Shown here: positions 1 to 7,198 of the stretch, one piece after another
Layout: the number at the start of each line of letters is the position of its first letter
Position numbering within the stretch: position 1 is the first letter of the stretch
Assembly: GCA_910583895.1 (NCBI GenBank)
Contig: CAJTYJ010000057.1
Span: 1-21,402 of the forward strand
Direction: 5' to 3'
Length of the DNA stretch: 21,402 bases
From: an uncultured Lachnospiraceae bacterium
GTDB lineage: Bacteria > Bacillota > Clostridia > Lachnospirales > Lachnospiraceae
Position numbers and translations under genes: made by a program
Notes under the pieces: model-generated
Seen by the model: only the letters and a program-made list of their open reading frames with translations
Told to the model about the DNA's origin: nothing
Databases searched by the model: none

Positions 1-2246
1 TCTTCCACAACCCGTCAAATAAATTCTGCATTGTCATTGTAAAGACCGCAGATACGTCCGTCCCGGAACAGGCACGGGATAAGAGGTGGTATAAGGACCA
101 CCTGATCCGTTTCACCGCCGTGGGCTATGAGATCCCCATGACGGATGCCGTGGAGCTGGAACTGGAAGGGGAATGGGTAAACGGGAAGTACGGCATGCAG
201 CTCCAGGTGGAGCAGTGGCGTGAGGTCGTACCGAAAACAAAGGAGGGCGTGCTGAGTTATCTTGGTTCCGGCCTTATCAAAGGGATCGGCGAGAAAACGG
301 CCGCTGAGATTGTGGCAAAGTTCGGCACTAATACGCTGGACGTACTGGAAAAGAACCCGGAACGGCTTTTAGAAGTCCGGGGGATAACGGAAAACAAACT
401 GGAAGACATCCGGACTTCTTTTGCGGAGAGCCGGGCGCTGCGGGATATCATGACGCTTCTTGCGCCCTTTAAGCTGACGCCGAAGACAGCCCTGAAGATC
501 TACCAGTATTTCGGGCCGGCCTGTCTGGATATTTTGAAAAAAAGCCCGTTCGAGCTGTGCCAGATGCCGGGCTTTGGGTTCCGCAGGGTGGACGCCATTG
601 TAAGGAAAACCGATAACCGACCCCGTGACCCCATGCGGATCAGGGGTGCGCTCCATTGTACGCTGGACGAGGCGAAAGGGAAACAGGGGCATCTGTTCCT
701 GGGAAGGGAAGAGCTGCGCAAGGCAGCGTTTAAGATGCTGAATGAAAAGATCCCGCTTCCGGAAATGCGCGTGCGCCCGGAGGAAGTGGAGCAGGAACTG
801 GACGCCATGATCTTAAGCGGCTCTGTGGTCTCCATGAGGGACAGCATCTACCATCCGAACGCCTTTGCGCAGGAGGATGAGACTGCCAGCCGGATCGCAA
901 GGATGCTGGCGGAGGAAAGACCGCCGATGAAGGACATTTCCTCTGTCATTGAGACAGTCAGGGCGGAGCAGGGGCTTCGGACTTCCGGGAAACAGGAATC
1001 CGCAGTGCGGACGGCATTCCTTTATAACCTGTCCGTGATCACCGGTTCGCCGGGCACAGGCAAGACGACCGTGCTGAAGATTATTTTGGAGGTTTACCGC
1101 AGGATTTATCCAGACGGGAAGATTGTCCTGATGGCGCCTACGGGCCGTGCAAGCCGCAGGATGGCGGAAAGCACCGGGTTTGACGGGGCGTGTACCATGC
1201 ACAGCGGGCTCGGCCTTGTCAGTGAAGAGGACGAGGGCAGCCGGACAAAAAAGGAAGACAGCCTGGATGCGGATCTGGTCATTGTGGACGAGTTTTCCAT
1301 GGTGGATATGTGGCTTGCGGGCAGGTTTTTTTCCGCACTGAAGAAGGGGGCGAAGACCGTCCTGGTGGGTGACCCGGACCAGCTGCCCAGCGTAGGCGCA
1401 GGGAATGTATTCAAGGAACTGATCCAGTGCGGCCTTGTGCCGGTCACGGTGCTGGATGAGATCTTCCGCCAGGCAAAGGACAGCCTGATCGCCCATAACG
1501 CACGGTTCATCCATGACGGCAGCACCAAGCTGTACTATGGGAATGATTTTCAGTTCCTGCCCTGTGGCAGCCAGGCGGATGCGGCAGCGGCCATCATTGA
1601 CAGATACTGTCAGGAGATTGAGGGCAATGGGATCGAGCATGTGCAGATCCTCTCGCCATTCCGGACGGAAGGGGCGGCATCCTCAGACCATCTGAACGCT
1701 GCCATCCGGGAGATCGTGAATCCGTTCCAGTCCGCGGAGGACGAGGTCCGTATCGGGCCAAAGACGTTCCGTGTGGGCGACCGGATCATGCAGACCAAGA
1801 ACACGGATAAGGTTTCCAACGGCGACCTGGGATTCATCCGCTATGTGGAGGATACGCCGGAAGGGAAACGGATCGGCCTGGACTTCGGGGAGGACCGGAG
1901 CCTGGAATACAGCACGGAGGATCTGGTGAACCTGGACCTTGCCTATGCGACTACCATCCATAAGGCCATGGGCTCCGAGTACGATATTGTGCTGATGCCG
2001 GTGCTGAAAGCACACTACGTCATGCTCTACCGGAACCTTCTGTATACCGGGATCACGAGGGCAAGGAAACGGGTGGTGCTGGCAGGCGAAAAGAGCGTGC
2101 TGTTCATGGCCATCCACAAGAATGAGATCAGTAAAAGGAATACCCTTCTGGGAGAACGCATCCGCTTGTATTACAAGGCTTATGCGAAAAGCGCCGGGAT
2201 CGCGGTGCCAGAGTTCCTGGAAGAAAAACTGAAGGCAGCAGGTTAA
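1..2246 (+). CDS. recD2: RecD2-like SF1B DNA helicase, 5' end outside window
   Basis: ATP-dependent 5'-3' DNA helicase of the RecD2/TraA type. The frame is open from base 3 to the TAA at 2246, so the gene starts left of the window; a GTG at 120 is an internal valine. The residues before it (including FTAVGYEIP and LELEGEW) match the N-terminal OB-like domain of RecD2. In order follow helix-hairpin-helix segments (about 270-600), Walker A GSPGTGKT (1044-1067), Walker B VIVDEFSMVD with DE at 1287-1292, VGDPDQLPSVGAG (about 1366-1400), the UvrD-type motif AYATTIHKAMGSEYD (from 1941) and LLYTGITRARKR near 2040. The usual SQG/AQG of that motif reads AMG here. About 748 residues are visible, a normal RecD2 length. 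It heads the operon as seen and probably unwinds element DNA during transfer or repair. A TraA-like conjugative helicase without relaxase domain is the alternative. Confidence 0.93.
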   Translation, partial: FHNPSNKFCIVIVKTADTSVPEQARDKRWYKDHLIRFTAVGYEIPMTDAVELELEGEWVNGKYGMQLQVEQWREVVPKTKEGVLSYLGSGLIKGIGEKTAAEIVAKFGTNTLDVLEKNPERLLEVRGITENKLEDIRTSFAESRALRDIMTLLAPFKLTPKTALKIYQYFGPACLDILKKSPFELCQMPGFGFRRVDAIVRKTDNRPRDPMRIRGALHCTLDEAKGKQGHLFLGREELRKAAFKMLNEKIPLPEMRVRPEEVEQELDAMILSGSVVSMRDSIYHPNAFAQEDETASRIARMLAEERPPMKDISSVIETVRAEQGLRTSGKQESAVRTAFLYNLSVITGSPGTGKTTVLKIILEVYRRIYPDGKIVLMAPTGRASRRMAESTGFDGACTMHSGLGLVSEEDEGSRTKKEDSLDADLVIVDEFSMVDMWLAGRFFSALKKGAKTVLVGDPDQLPSVGAGNVFKELIQCGLVPVTVLDEIFRQAKDSLIAHNARFIHDGSTKLYYGNDFQFLPCGSQADAAAAIIDRYCQEIEGNGIEHVQILSPFRTEGAASSDHLNAAIREIVNPFQSAEDEVRIGPKTFRVGDRIMQTKNTDKVSNGDLGFIRYVEDTPEGKRIGLDFGEDRSLEYSTEDLVNLDLAYATTIHKAMGSEYDIVLMPVLKAHYVMLYRNLLYTGITRARKRVVLAGEKSVLFMAIHKNEISKRNTLLGERIRLYYKAYAKSAGIAVPEFLEEKLKAAG

Positions 2247-2250
2247 AAAT

Positions 2251-2294
2251 GGGATGCAGGTGCAGAAATCGCACGGGGTATCCCTTATTTATTT
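2251..2294 (+). terminator. Intergenic hairpin with T-rich tail after the helicase gene
   Basis: GGGATGC (2251-2257) pairs with GTATCCC (2278-2284), and an inner GTGC (2260-2263) pairs with GCAC (2271-2274). The T-rich run TTATTTATTT follows. It looks like a weak or attenuating intrinsic terminator placed before the ribosome site of the next gene (AAAGGAG near 2300). The internal loop makes strong termination uncertain. Confidence 0.45.
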
Positions 2295-2313
2295 AATGAA
2301 AGGAGTTTTATCC

Positions 2314-3888
2314 ATGAATAAGAATGAACAGACAGCAACCATGTATGAGAGCATCCCTGCGGTGGCAGAGCTTAACAAAGTGCCGGGGTTTAACCCGCTG
2401 AAACTACTCCGCCGCATCATCTCCCCGGAAGACGGGGAGGAAATGCTGCAGCTGGATCTCCGCTATAAAAAGTTATGGTTCCGGCTTGCGAACCCCAAAG
2501 GCCGCATCCGCCTGAACGCCCTGCGCATCACGGAGCAGATGGCGATCTATGAGGCACAGGTCTTTCTGGAGCGCACCGATGAAAACCCCATTGGCAGCTT
2601 TACTTCCAGCTGTACGAAAGAAGAGGCGCCGGGAGGGCAGTATATCCAGGCGGCACAGCATGCGGCTATGGATGAGGCGTTGTCCGATGCAGGCTTTGGC
2701 ATCCAGTTTGCCGATGTGGGCATGGACGCAAAAGGGAGCCGTTACGGGAGCAGGCTTCCTTTAAACGGAATTTCCCAGAATAAAGGGGCAGTCCCGGCTG
2801 TAGGTAAAGATTCCGCAGAAGGAGAACAGCAGGCGGCACCTGCCAGAAGTACGGTCACAGCGTTCCCGGCTGCAGCGGAAAAGAAAGAAACACCGCAGCA
2901 GGAAAAACCGGCACAGACCTCCGGGCTGCCCATTCAGGGCGCAAAGGCGGCGGTAAATGCCGGGCCTGCGGGAAACAGTCCGGCACAGCGCACAGATGCA
3001 GAGACAAAAGTTCCCCTTGAAACAATGACAGGGAATGGAAAGCCTGCAGCAAGTCTTCCGGCTGGTTCCCAGGGCGGTACAGAAAGCCTTCCGGCAGGCC
3101 CGGAAGAAAGCTTCGGAACGCTCCCGGTACAGTCCGGTGTCACGAAGAAGATGGAAGGGCAGCCTTTGCCTTCCACACAGGAACCGTCAAGACAGCCCTC
3201 TGCAGGATCAGCGCAAACCGTGGAAGCAGGTGGAGAAAGTAAAACGAAACCGTCAGCCAGGGTCCAGGAGCCGGCTGAAAACAGCAGCCTGCCGGTAGGA
3301 TTGCAGACAATAAAGGTTCAGGGAACGGCGCAGCCTGCCGGAACCGGGGAACTGCCTGTAAGGGCAGGGGAACCGGAATCCCTTCCCGTACAGAAAAACG
3401 CAGGAATGCCTGCGGCAGGAGGAACGGGGAACAGCCTCCCTGTTTCCGAAAGGAAGGATATGGAGGAAGATACCGGGAAAGCGGTACAGGGCATGATGGC
3501 GCTGTTAGGCGGGCAGAATATTTCCGCAGGAACGGCCACATCTTCCAGTGGAAATGCCGGAAGTGTTGAAAATGTGGGAGCCGGTTCCCCGGCATCAGAA
3601 GTCCAGGAGCTGCCTGTTTCCATGGAAACGGCACAGGAAAAAACAAACGCCCGATATACCCCGGATATGCCTGTGGAGGAGATCGTCAAGCTGATGACCT
3701 TTGAAGAAGCAGGAAAGGTGGTAGTGGATACCGGCGTCTGCAAGGGGCAGACCATAGCGGAAGTGGCAGAACGGCGCCCGCCCAGCCTGAAGTTCTATCT
3801 GTACGGCGGTTACAGGGGGGATAACAATATCCTCCGCGCGGCGGCCCAGATCATGCTGGATTCCCTGGCTGCTAAAAAAGCCGGATAA
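2314..3888 (+). CDS. Unrecognised three-part protein with long disordered linker
   Basis: 524 residues. ATG 2314 is chosen because AAAGGAG lies 8 bases upstream; an in-frame ATG at 2254 has no ribosome site. Three parts are visible. The N-terminal ~140 residues are folded-looking, with KKLWFRLANPKGRI and later YIQAAQHAAMDEAL..AGFG; this faintly recalls single-strand annealing proteins, but I do not recognise the family with confidence. Residues ~150-440 are low complexity (A, G, P, E, Q, S, T) and carry nine LPV/LPA/LPI motifs. The C-terminal ~75 residues contain VCKGQTIAEVAERRPPSLKFYLYGG, resembling the small C-terminal module of ExoX/DUF3820 proteins (KGKT.AEV...YL..L). Placed between a helicase and a primase, a DNA-binding or recombination role is plausible, but this is inference from context. 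Confidence 0.8.
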   Translation: MNKNEQTATMYESIPAVAELNKVPGFNPLKLLRRIISPEDGEEMLQLDLRYKKLWFRLANPKGRIRLNALRITEQMAIYEAQVFLERTDENPIGSFTSSCTKEEAPGGQYIQAAQHAAMDEALSDAGFGIQFADVGMDAKGSRYGSRLPLNGISQNKGAVPAVGKDSAEGEQQAAPARSTVTAFPAAAEKKETPQQEKPAQTSGLPIQGAKAAVNAGPAGNSPAQRTDAETKVPLETMTGNGKPAASLPAGSQGGTESLPAGPEESFGTLPVQSGVTKKMEGQPLPSTQEPSRQPSAGSAQTVEAGGESKTKPSARVQEPAENSSLPVGLQTIKVQGTAQPAGTGELPVRAGEPESLPVQKNAGMPAAGGTGNSLPVSERKDMEEDTGKAVQGMMALLGGQNISAGTATSSSGNAGSVENVGAGSPASEVQELPVSMETAQEKTNARYTPDMPVEEIVKLMTFEEAGKVVVDTGVCKGQTIAEVAERRPPSLKFYLYGGYRGDNNILRAAAQIMLDSLAAKKAG

Positions 3889-3941
3889 AGGCAGGCAATG
3901 GAGCGCACAAAAGGAGACAGCAAGGAAGGAGGGTGCAGGCG

Positions 3942-5561
3942 ATGGGCTCGTTTTCACAGGATTTCCCGTTCGGGATCATGGATGTGGTGGAGCTGCTGCA
4001 TTTGCATATCCGGCGCAGGCAGGCGGACAGCGCCTATACGGACTGCCCGTTCTGCGGCGACCGGAGAGGGAAGATGAATGTCAATTTTATCAAGAACGTG
4101 TGGCGGTGCAACTACTGCGGCGAACACGGCGGGATGCTGAACCTGTATGCAAGGGTCAACAATACCACCAATTCCGAAGCCTATCGGGAGATCTGTGACG
4201 CGCTTCAGGCGGGGGATACTTCCTGGGGATACGGGCAGGCAGAGAACATAAATCCCGGCGCAGGGGTTCCGTCAGGGAACCTTTGCGCCGGCAGCCAAAA
4301 GGAAACCGGAATTTCCCAGGCGGAGCGTGCCGGCCCCCAGGAGATACACCAGACCTATTCCCTGCTGCTGGAAATGCTGTCCCTGACTTCCGCACACCGG
4401 GCGCACCTGCGCTCGGAGAAGCGGGGGCTTTCGGATGAACAGATCGACAGCCTGGGGTTTAAGAGCACCCCGCCCTATTTTCTGTGCCGCTCCCTGACGG
4501 AGAGGCTGATGAAGCAGGGATGTAAGGTGGAGGGAGTTCCAGGGTTCTATCTCCATGAGGGCGGATACTGGACTGCAAAGTTTGGCAGCCGCACGGCGGG
4601 CATCCTGATACCGGCCATCGGCATTGACGGGCTGATCCGGGGGATGCAGATCCTCCTGGATGTTCCCTTTAAGGATAAGGATGACCCGCCGGAGAAAGCC
4701 GGGACCAAATACATCTGGCTTTCCTCCTCCACGAAAAATATGGGAGTCACTTCCGGGAGCCCGGTGCATTTCATAGGGAATCCCTTTGCCCGGACTATCT
4801 ATGTCACGGAGGGGATACTGAAAGCGGACATTGCCCATGTACTGCTGAACCGTTCTTTTTTGGCGGTGGCAGGGGCAAACAATGTAGCGCAGCTTGGGCC
4901 TCTGTTCGGGCTTTTGGCGCAGAACGGTACGGAATTGATCATCGAGGCCCACGACATGGACAAGTACAGCAATGAGATGATCGCGAAAGGAAGTTCCAAG
5001 ATATACCTGCTGGCGAGGCAGCAGGGGATGGAGTGCCGGCGGCTGACCTGGAATCCCAATTACAAGGGGATCGATGACTGGCAGCTTGCACTTCGGAAAG
5101 AAAAACAGCAGAAAGAAGGCGGGAATCAGAATTTACAGAAAGGCCGGGTGCTTTTTGGCCAGGAGGGAAAGGGATTGCCAGAAGGACTTCTGGATTTCCC
5201 CCACCGCAGATACAGGTTCCGCATTTACCAGCTTTGCTTTGACGCAGGCCAGGAGACCATCCCGTTTGCTTTTAAGGGAATCCGGGATCTGCACAGGGCA
5301 GGGTATGAGCAGCCTCCGGCTTCGGAATACCGGCTGGTGTGCGATTCGGAGCTTGCCTGCCCGGAAGAATGGAAAGATACGGAAATATTGGAACAGATTT
5401 CGGCATATTACGGAAACCGGGTGCCGGAAGGCTACAGAGGACGCCCCCTTGCATCTTCGGATGTGGTGGAACTGGACGATGGAACAGGCCGCCGCTATTT
5501 TTACATAGACGGCAGGAAATATGAACCTGTACGCTTCTCCCCCTTTCTTGCGAAAAAATGA
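3942..5561 (+). CDS. CHC2-type DNA primase with toprim-like core and YodL-like tail
   Basis: 539-residue plasmid/phage-style primase expected to make RNA primers on single-stranded element DNA. ATG 3942 is preceded by AAGGAGG (3926-3932) at 9 bases; a GTG at 3933 overlaps that site and is unlikely. A CHC2-like zinc ribbon has C35-x2-C38 (CPFC) and C56-x2-C59 (CNYC) followed by GEHGGML. The middle carries a toprim/DUF3854-like core: E290 in YVTEGILKADIA and D338/D340 in AHDMDK as likely metal ligands. No DnaB-type helicase follows. Residues ~415-535 (FRIYQL, then PEGYRGRPLASSDVVEL, then FYIDGRKYEPV) resemble the YodL domain found in polyvalent proteins of mobile elements. The YodL assignment is from remembered sequence pattern; the primase call is firmer. 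Confidence 0.87.
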   Translation: MGSFSQDFPFGIMDVVELLHLHIRRRQADSAYTDCPFCGDRRGKMNVNFIKNVWRCNYCGEHGGMLNLYARVNNTTNSEAYREICDALQAGDTSWGYGQAENINPGAGVPSGNLCAGSQKETGISQAERAGPQEIHQTYSLLLEMLSLTSAHRAHLRSEKRGLSDEQIDSLGFKSTPPYFLCRSLTERLMKQGCKVEGVPGFYLHEGGYWTAKFGSRTAGILIPAIGIDGLIRGMQILLDVPFKDKDDPPEKAGTKYIWLSSSTKNMGVTSGSPVHFIGNPFARTIYVTEGILKADIAHVLLNRSFLAVAGANNVAQLGPLFGLLAQNGTELIIEAHDMDKYSNEMIAKGSSKIYLLARQQGMECRRLTWNPNYKGIDDWQLALRKEKQQKEGGNQNLQKGRVLFGQEGKGLPEGLLDFPHRRYRFRIYQLCFDAGQETIPFAFKGIRDLHRAGYEQPPASEYRLVCDSELACPEEWKDTEILEQISAYYGNRVPEGYRGRPLASSDVVELDDGTGRRYFYIDGRKYEPVRFSPFLAKK

Positions 5562-5586
5562 AAGGATGGAGGCGGACAGCAGCAAT

Positions 5587-5622
5587 GGCATGGAATGGGA
5601 TTACCCGCTCCATGCCTTTTTT
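5587..5622 (+). terminator. Intrinsic terminator-like hairpin just before the PcfK-family gene
   Basis: GGCATGGA (5587-5594) pairs perfectly with TCCATGCC (5609-5616), with an inner GGG/CCC (5597-5599, 5604-5606) and a TTTTTT run at 5617-5622. This is a textbook intrinsic terminator, yet it lies inside a co-directional operon, 18 bases before the ATG at 5641 and almost touching its ribosome site AAAGGAG. It may attenuate the downstream genes or set an RNA end. Confidence 0.75.
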
Positions 5623-5640
5623 GACGAAAGGAGAGCAGAT

Positions 5641-6627
5641 ATGAGTAATGCGTTTGAGGAAATGAACATGGAAGTATGTATGGAAGAAACCCCTTTTGAG
5701 GAGGCAGGAGATACCGGAAAGGGAGAAAACGGGCTGCCCGATGGTTTTATGGACAGCACGGATGCATTTGAGGAGAATCCCTTTGATTCAGGCGGGCAGG
5801 AACCGGATGCGGCTTCTCTTCCGGCCCAGGAAGAAACGGTTTCAGATGGAGCGTGGGAGGACGCAGAAGAAAGCGACGACCCGGAAACCGATGGGACAGA
5901 AGAAACCAGGAAATCAGAGAAGGAGAGAGCGGAAAGCTCTGATGCGGAAGAGCAATCAGAAGATAAAAAACGTGCAGTGCATGAGGCGGCAGAGGCCAGA
6001 CGGAAAGCGGAATGGGAGGCCAGGCAGCAGGCAAAGAAGGATGCGGAAAAGGCACAGATGGAGCGAATCATGGCTATGAGCGAGGCGGAACTGATGTCAG
6101 AATCCATGAAACGGGTGGGGACTGACACAGAGAAGCTGACACGCCGCAACATGAAGGAATGTGTTTCTGAGTATATCCAGACTGCGTGCCTGGAAGATGC
6201 GGCGTTTGCGAGGCAGGTCATGCTTCCCCAGAAGAACATGGTCCGCTGCTTTCAGTATATCAACCGGAAGGCATATGAATATGTCCAGGATGAGATGAAA
6301 GCGGCCGGAATACAGCCGGGGCGGGATACGCCCTGCTATTCCAGTGATATCCCGGACGACCTCTGTTACCACTGGGCGGAGGAATATTTCCGGACTATGG
6401 ATGTAAAAGAGGATAAGGAGGATGAGGAGAAATTTGTCCCCAAACCTTATGCGGGAAGGACAACAGCCGGTTCCAAAGGAAAGAAAACCACTACAAAAAA
6501 ATCCCCTGCCAAAAAGCCGGCAGAGAAGAAAGCGGAAAAGAAGGAGCCTGCCGACAACGGGCAGATATCCTTTATGGAGCAGCTTTCTCTGGAAAGCATG
6601 CTGGCGCCGGAAAAGAAAGCAGGATGA
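5641..6627 (+). CDS. PcfK-like protein (AcrIIA9 family) with acidic N-terminus and basic tail
   Basis: 328 residues from ATG 5641, which has AAAGGAG 8 bases upstream. The frame is open back to an ATG at 5521 inside the primase gene, but that start has no ribosome site and would run through the terminator hairpin. Residues ~1-110 are strongly acidic and disordered, ~115-150 are a charged coiled-coil-like helix, and ~150-260 (MSESMKRVGTDTEKL, CFQYINRKAYEYVQ, DLCYHWAEEYF) form the PcfK-like domain. A lysine-rich tail with KKSPAKKPAEKKAEKK follows. The PcfK family is encoded beside PcfJ on conjugative plasmids, and members have been annotated as the Cas9 inhibitor family AcrIIA9. Whether this copy inhibits Cas9 cannot be told from sequence; a conjugation-related DNA-binding role is equally possible. 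Confidence 0.82.
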   Translation: MSNAFEEMNMEVCMEETPFEEAGDTGKGENGLPDGFMDSTDAFEENPFDSGGQEPDAASLPAQEETVSDGAWEDAEESDDPETDGTEETRKSEKERAESSDAEEQSEDKKRAVHEAAEARRKAEWEARQQAKKDAEKAQMERIMAMSEAELMSESMKRVGTDTEKLTRRNMKECVSEYIQTACLEDAAFARQVMLPQKNMVRCFQYINRKAYEYVQDEMKAAGIQPGRDTPCYSSDIPDDLCYHWAEEYFRTMDVKEDKEDEEKFVPKPYAGRTTAGSKGKKTTTKKSPAKKPAEKKAEKKEPADNGQISFMEQLSLESMLAPEKKAG

Positions 6628-6649
6628 ATCGTTTACGGAGGTGAAAAGA

Positions 6650-7198
6650 ATGATTGCTTATAAAGGTTTTGCGCCCGGCCTTATCTGCCGGGATTACCAT
6701 TTTGTACTGGGCCTGAACAGGACGGAGAAGGCGAACTGCCGCCAGAACGGTTTTCACTGTGCAGAGAATCCCCTGGACTGTCTTACCTACTATCCCAACA
6801 TGGACCATGCTGAATACTACATTGTAAATGCGGGGGGCGACATGGACGAAGATGGGAATGATACGAAGATCTCCTGCACAGAGCTGACGATACTGAAAAA
6901 GCTGACAAAGGAGGACTTCTTTCTCCATGCCCTTGCTTTCATGGCCGACCATCCTTTGCGGGAATGGAGCAGCCATGTGAAAAAGGATAGGGCGGAGGCT
7001 GTTTCCGGATATGCCGTGGTGCGGGGGATCGACCCGGTAGCCAGCGGCAGAAAGGGTGATATCCTTGCCTTTGCAAAAGAAAACCCGGTGAACGGGCATA
7101 TTATCCAGATCGCACTGGCGCAGGTGGACGGAATAAAGGTTCTCCCTGATAGCTGGTATGGCGTGGACCTGACAGAAAGGAGGGTGGCCCTGCTATGA
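6650..7198 (+). CDS. DUF7666-like protein of unknown function
   Basis: 182 residues. ATG 6650 has GGAGG (6637-6641) 8 bases upstream; the open frame continues further upstream only as a shadow of the PcfK-family gene. It starts IAYKGF..GLICRDYHFVLG and has GFHCAENPLDCLTYYP. This pattern (YKGF..., then GFH.CENPLD...YY) is shared by many small phage and mobile-element proteins grouped as DUF7666, whose function is unknown. The C-terminal half (residues ~85-182) is less familiar. Its TGA overlaps the ATG of pcfJ as ATGA (7195-7198), so the two are probably translationally coupled. No catalytic motif, signal peptide or membrane segment is visible. Confidence 0.8.
   Translation: MIAYKGFAPGLICRDYHFVLGLNRTEKANCRQNGFHCAENPLDCLTYYPNMDHAEYYIVNAGGDMDEDGNDTKISCTELTILKKLTKEDFFLHALAFMADHPLREWSSHVKKDRAEAVSGYAVVRGIDPVASGRKGDILAFAKENPVNGHIIQIALAQVDGIKVLPDSWYGVDLTERRVALL

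Noticed and set aside
120..122. GTG as the start of the helicase gene
   Set aside because: The frame is open to the left edge and the upstream residues match the RecD2 N-terminal domain, so the true start is outside the window.
813..1640. Long minus-strand open frame (275 codons) inside the helicase gene, and similar long antisense frames at 4272-4952 and 10748-11455
   Set aside because: They lie antisense to well-supported genes of high GC content, have no ribosome site, and their translations are compositionally odd with no recognisable domain.
5521..5640. In-frame N-terminal extension of the PcfK-family gene
   Set aside because: It starts inside the primase gene without a ribosome site and crosses a terminator hairpin, whereas ATG 5641 has AAAGGAG at ideal distance.
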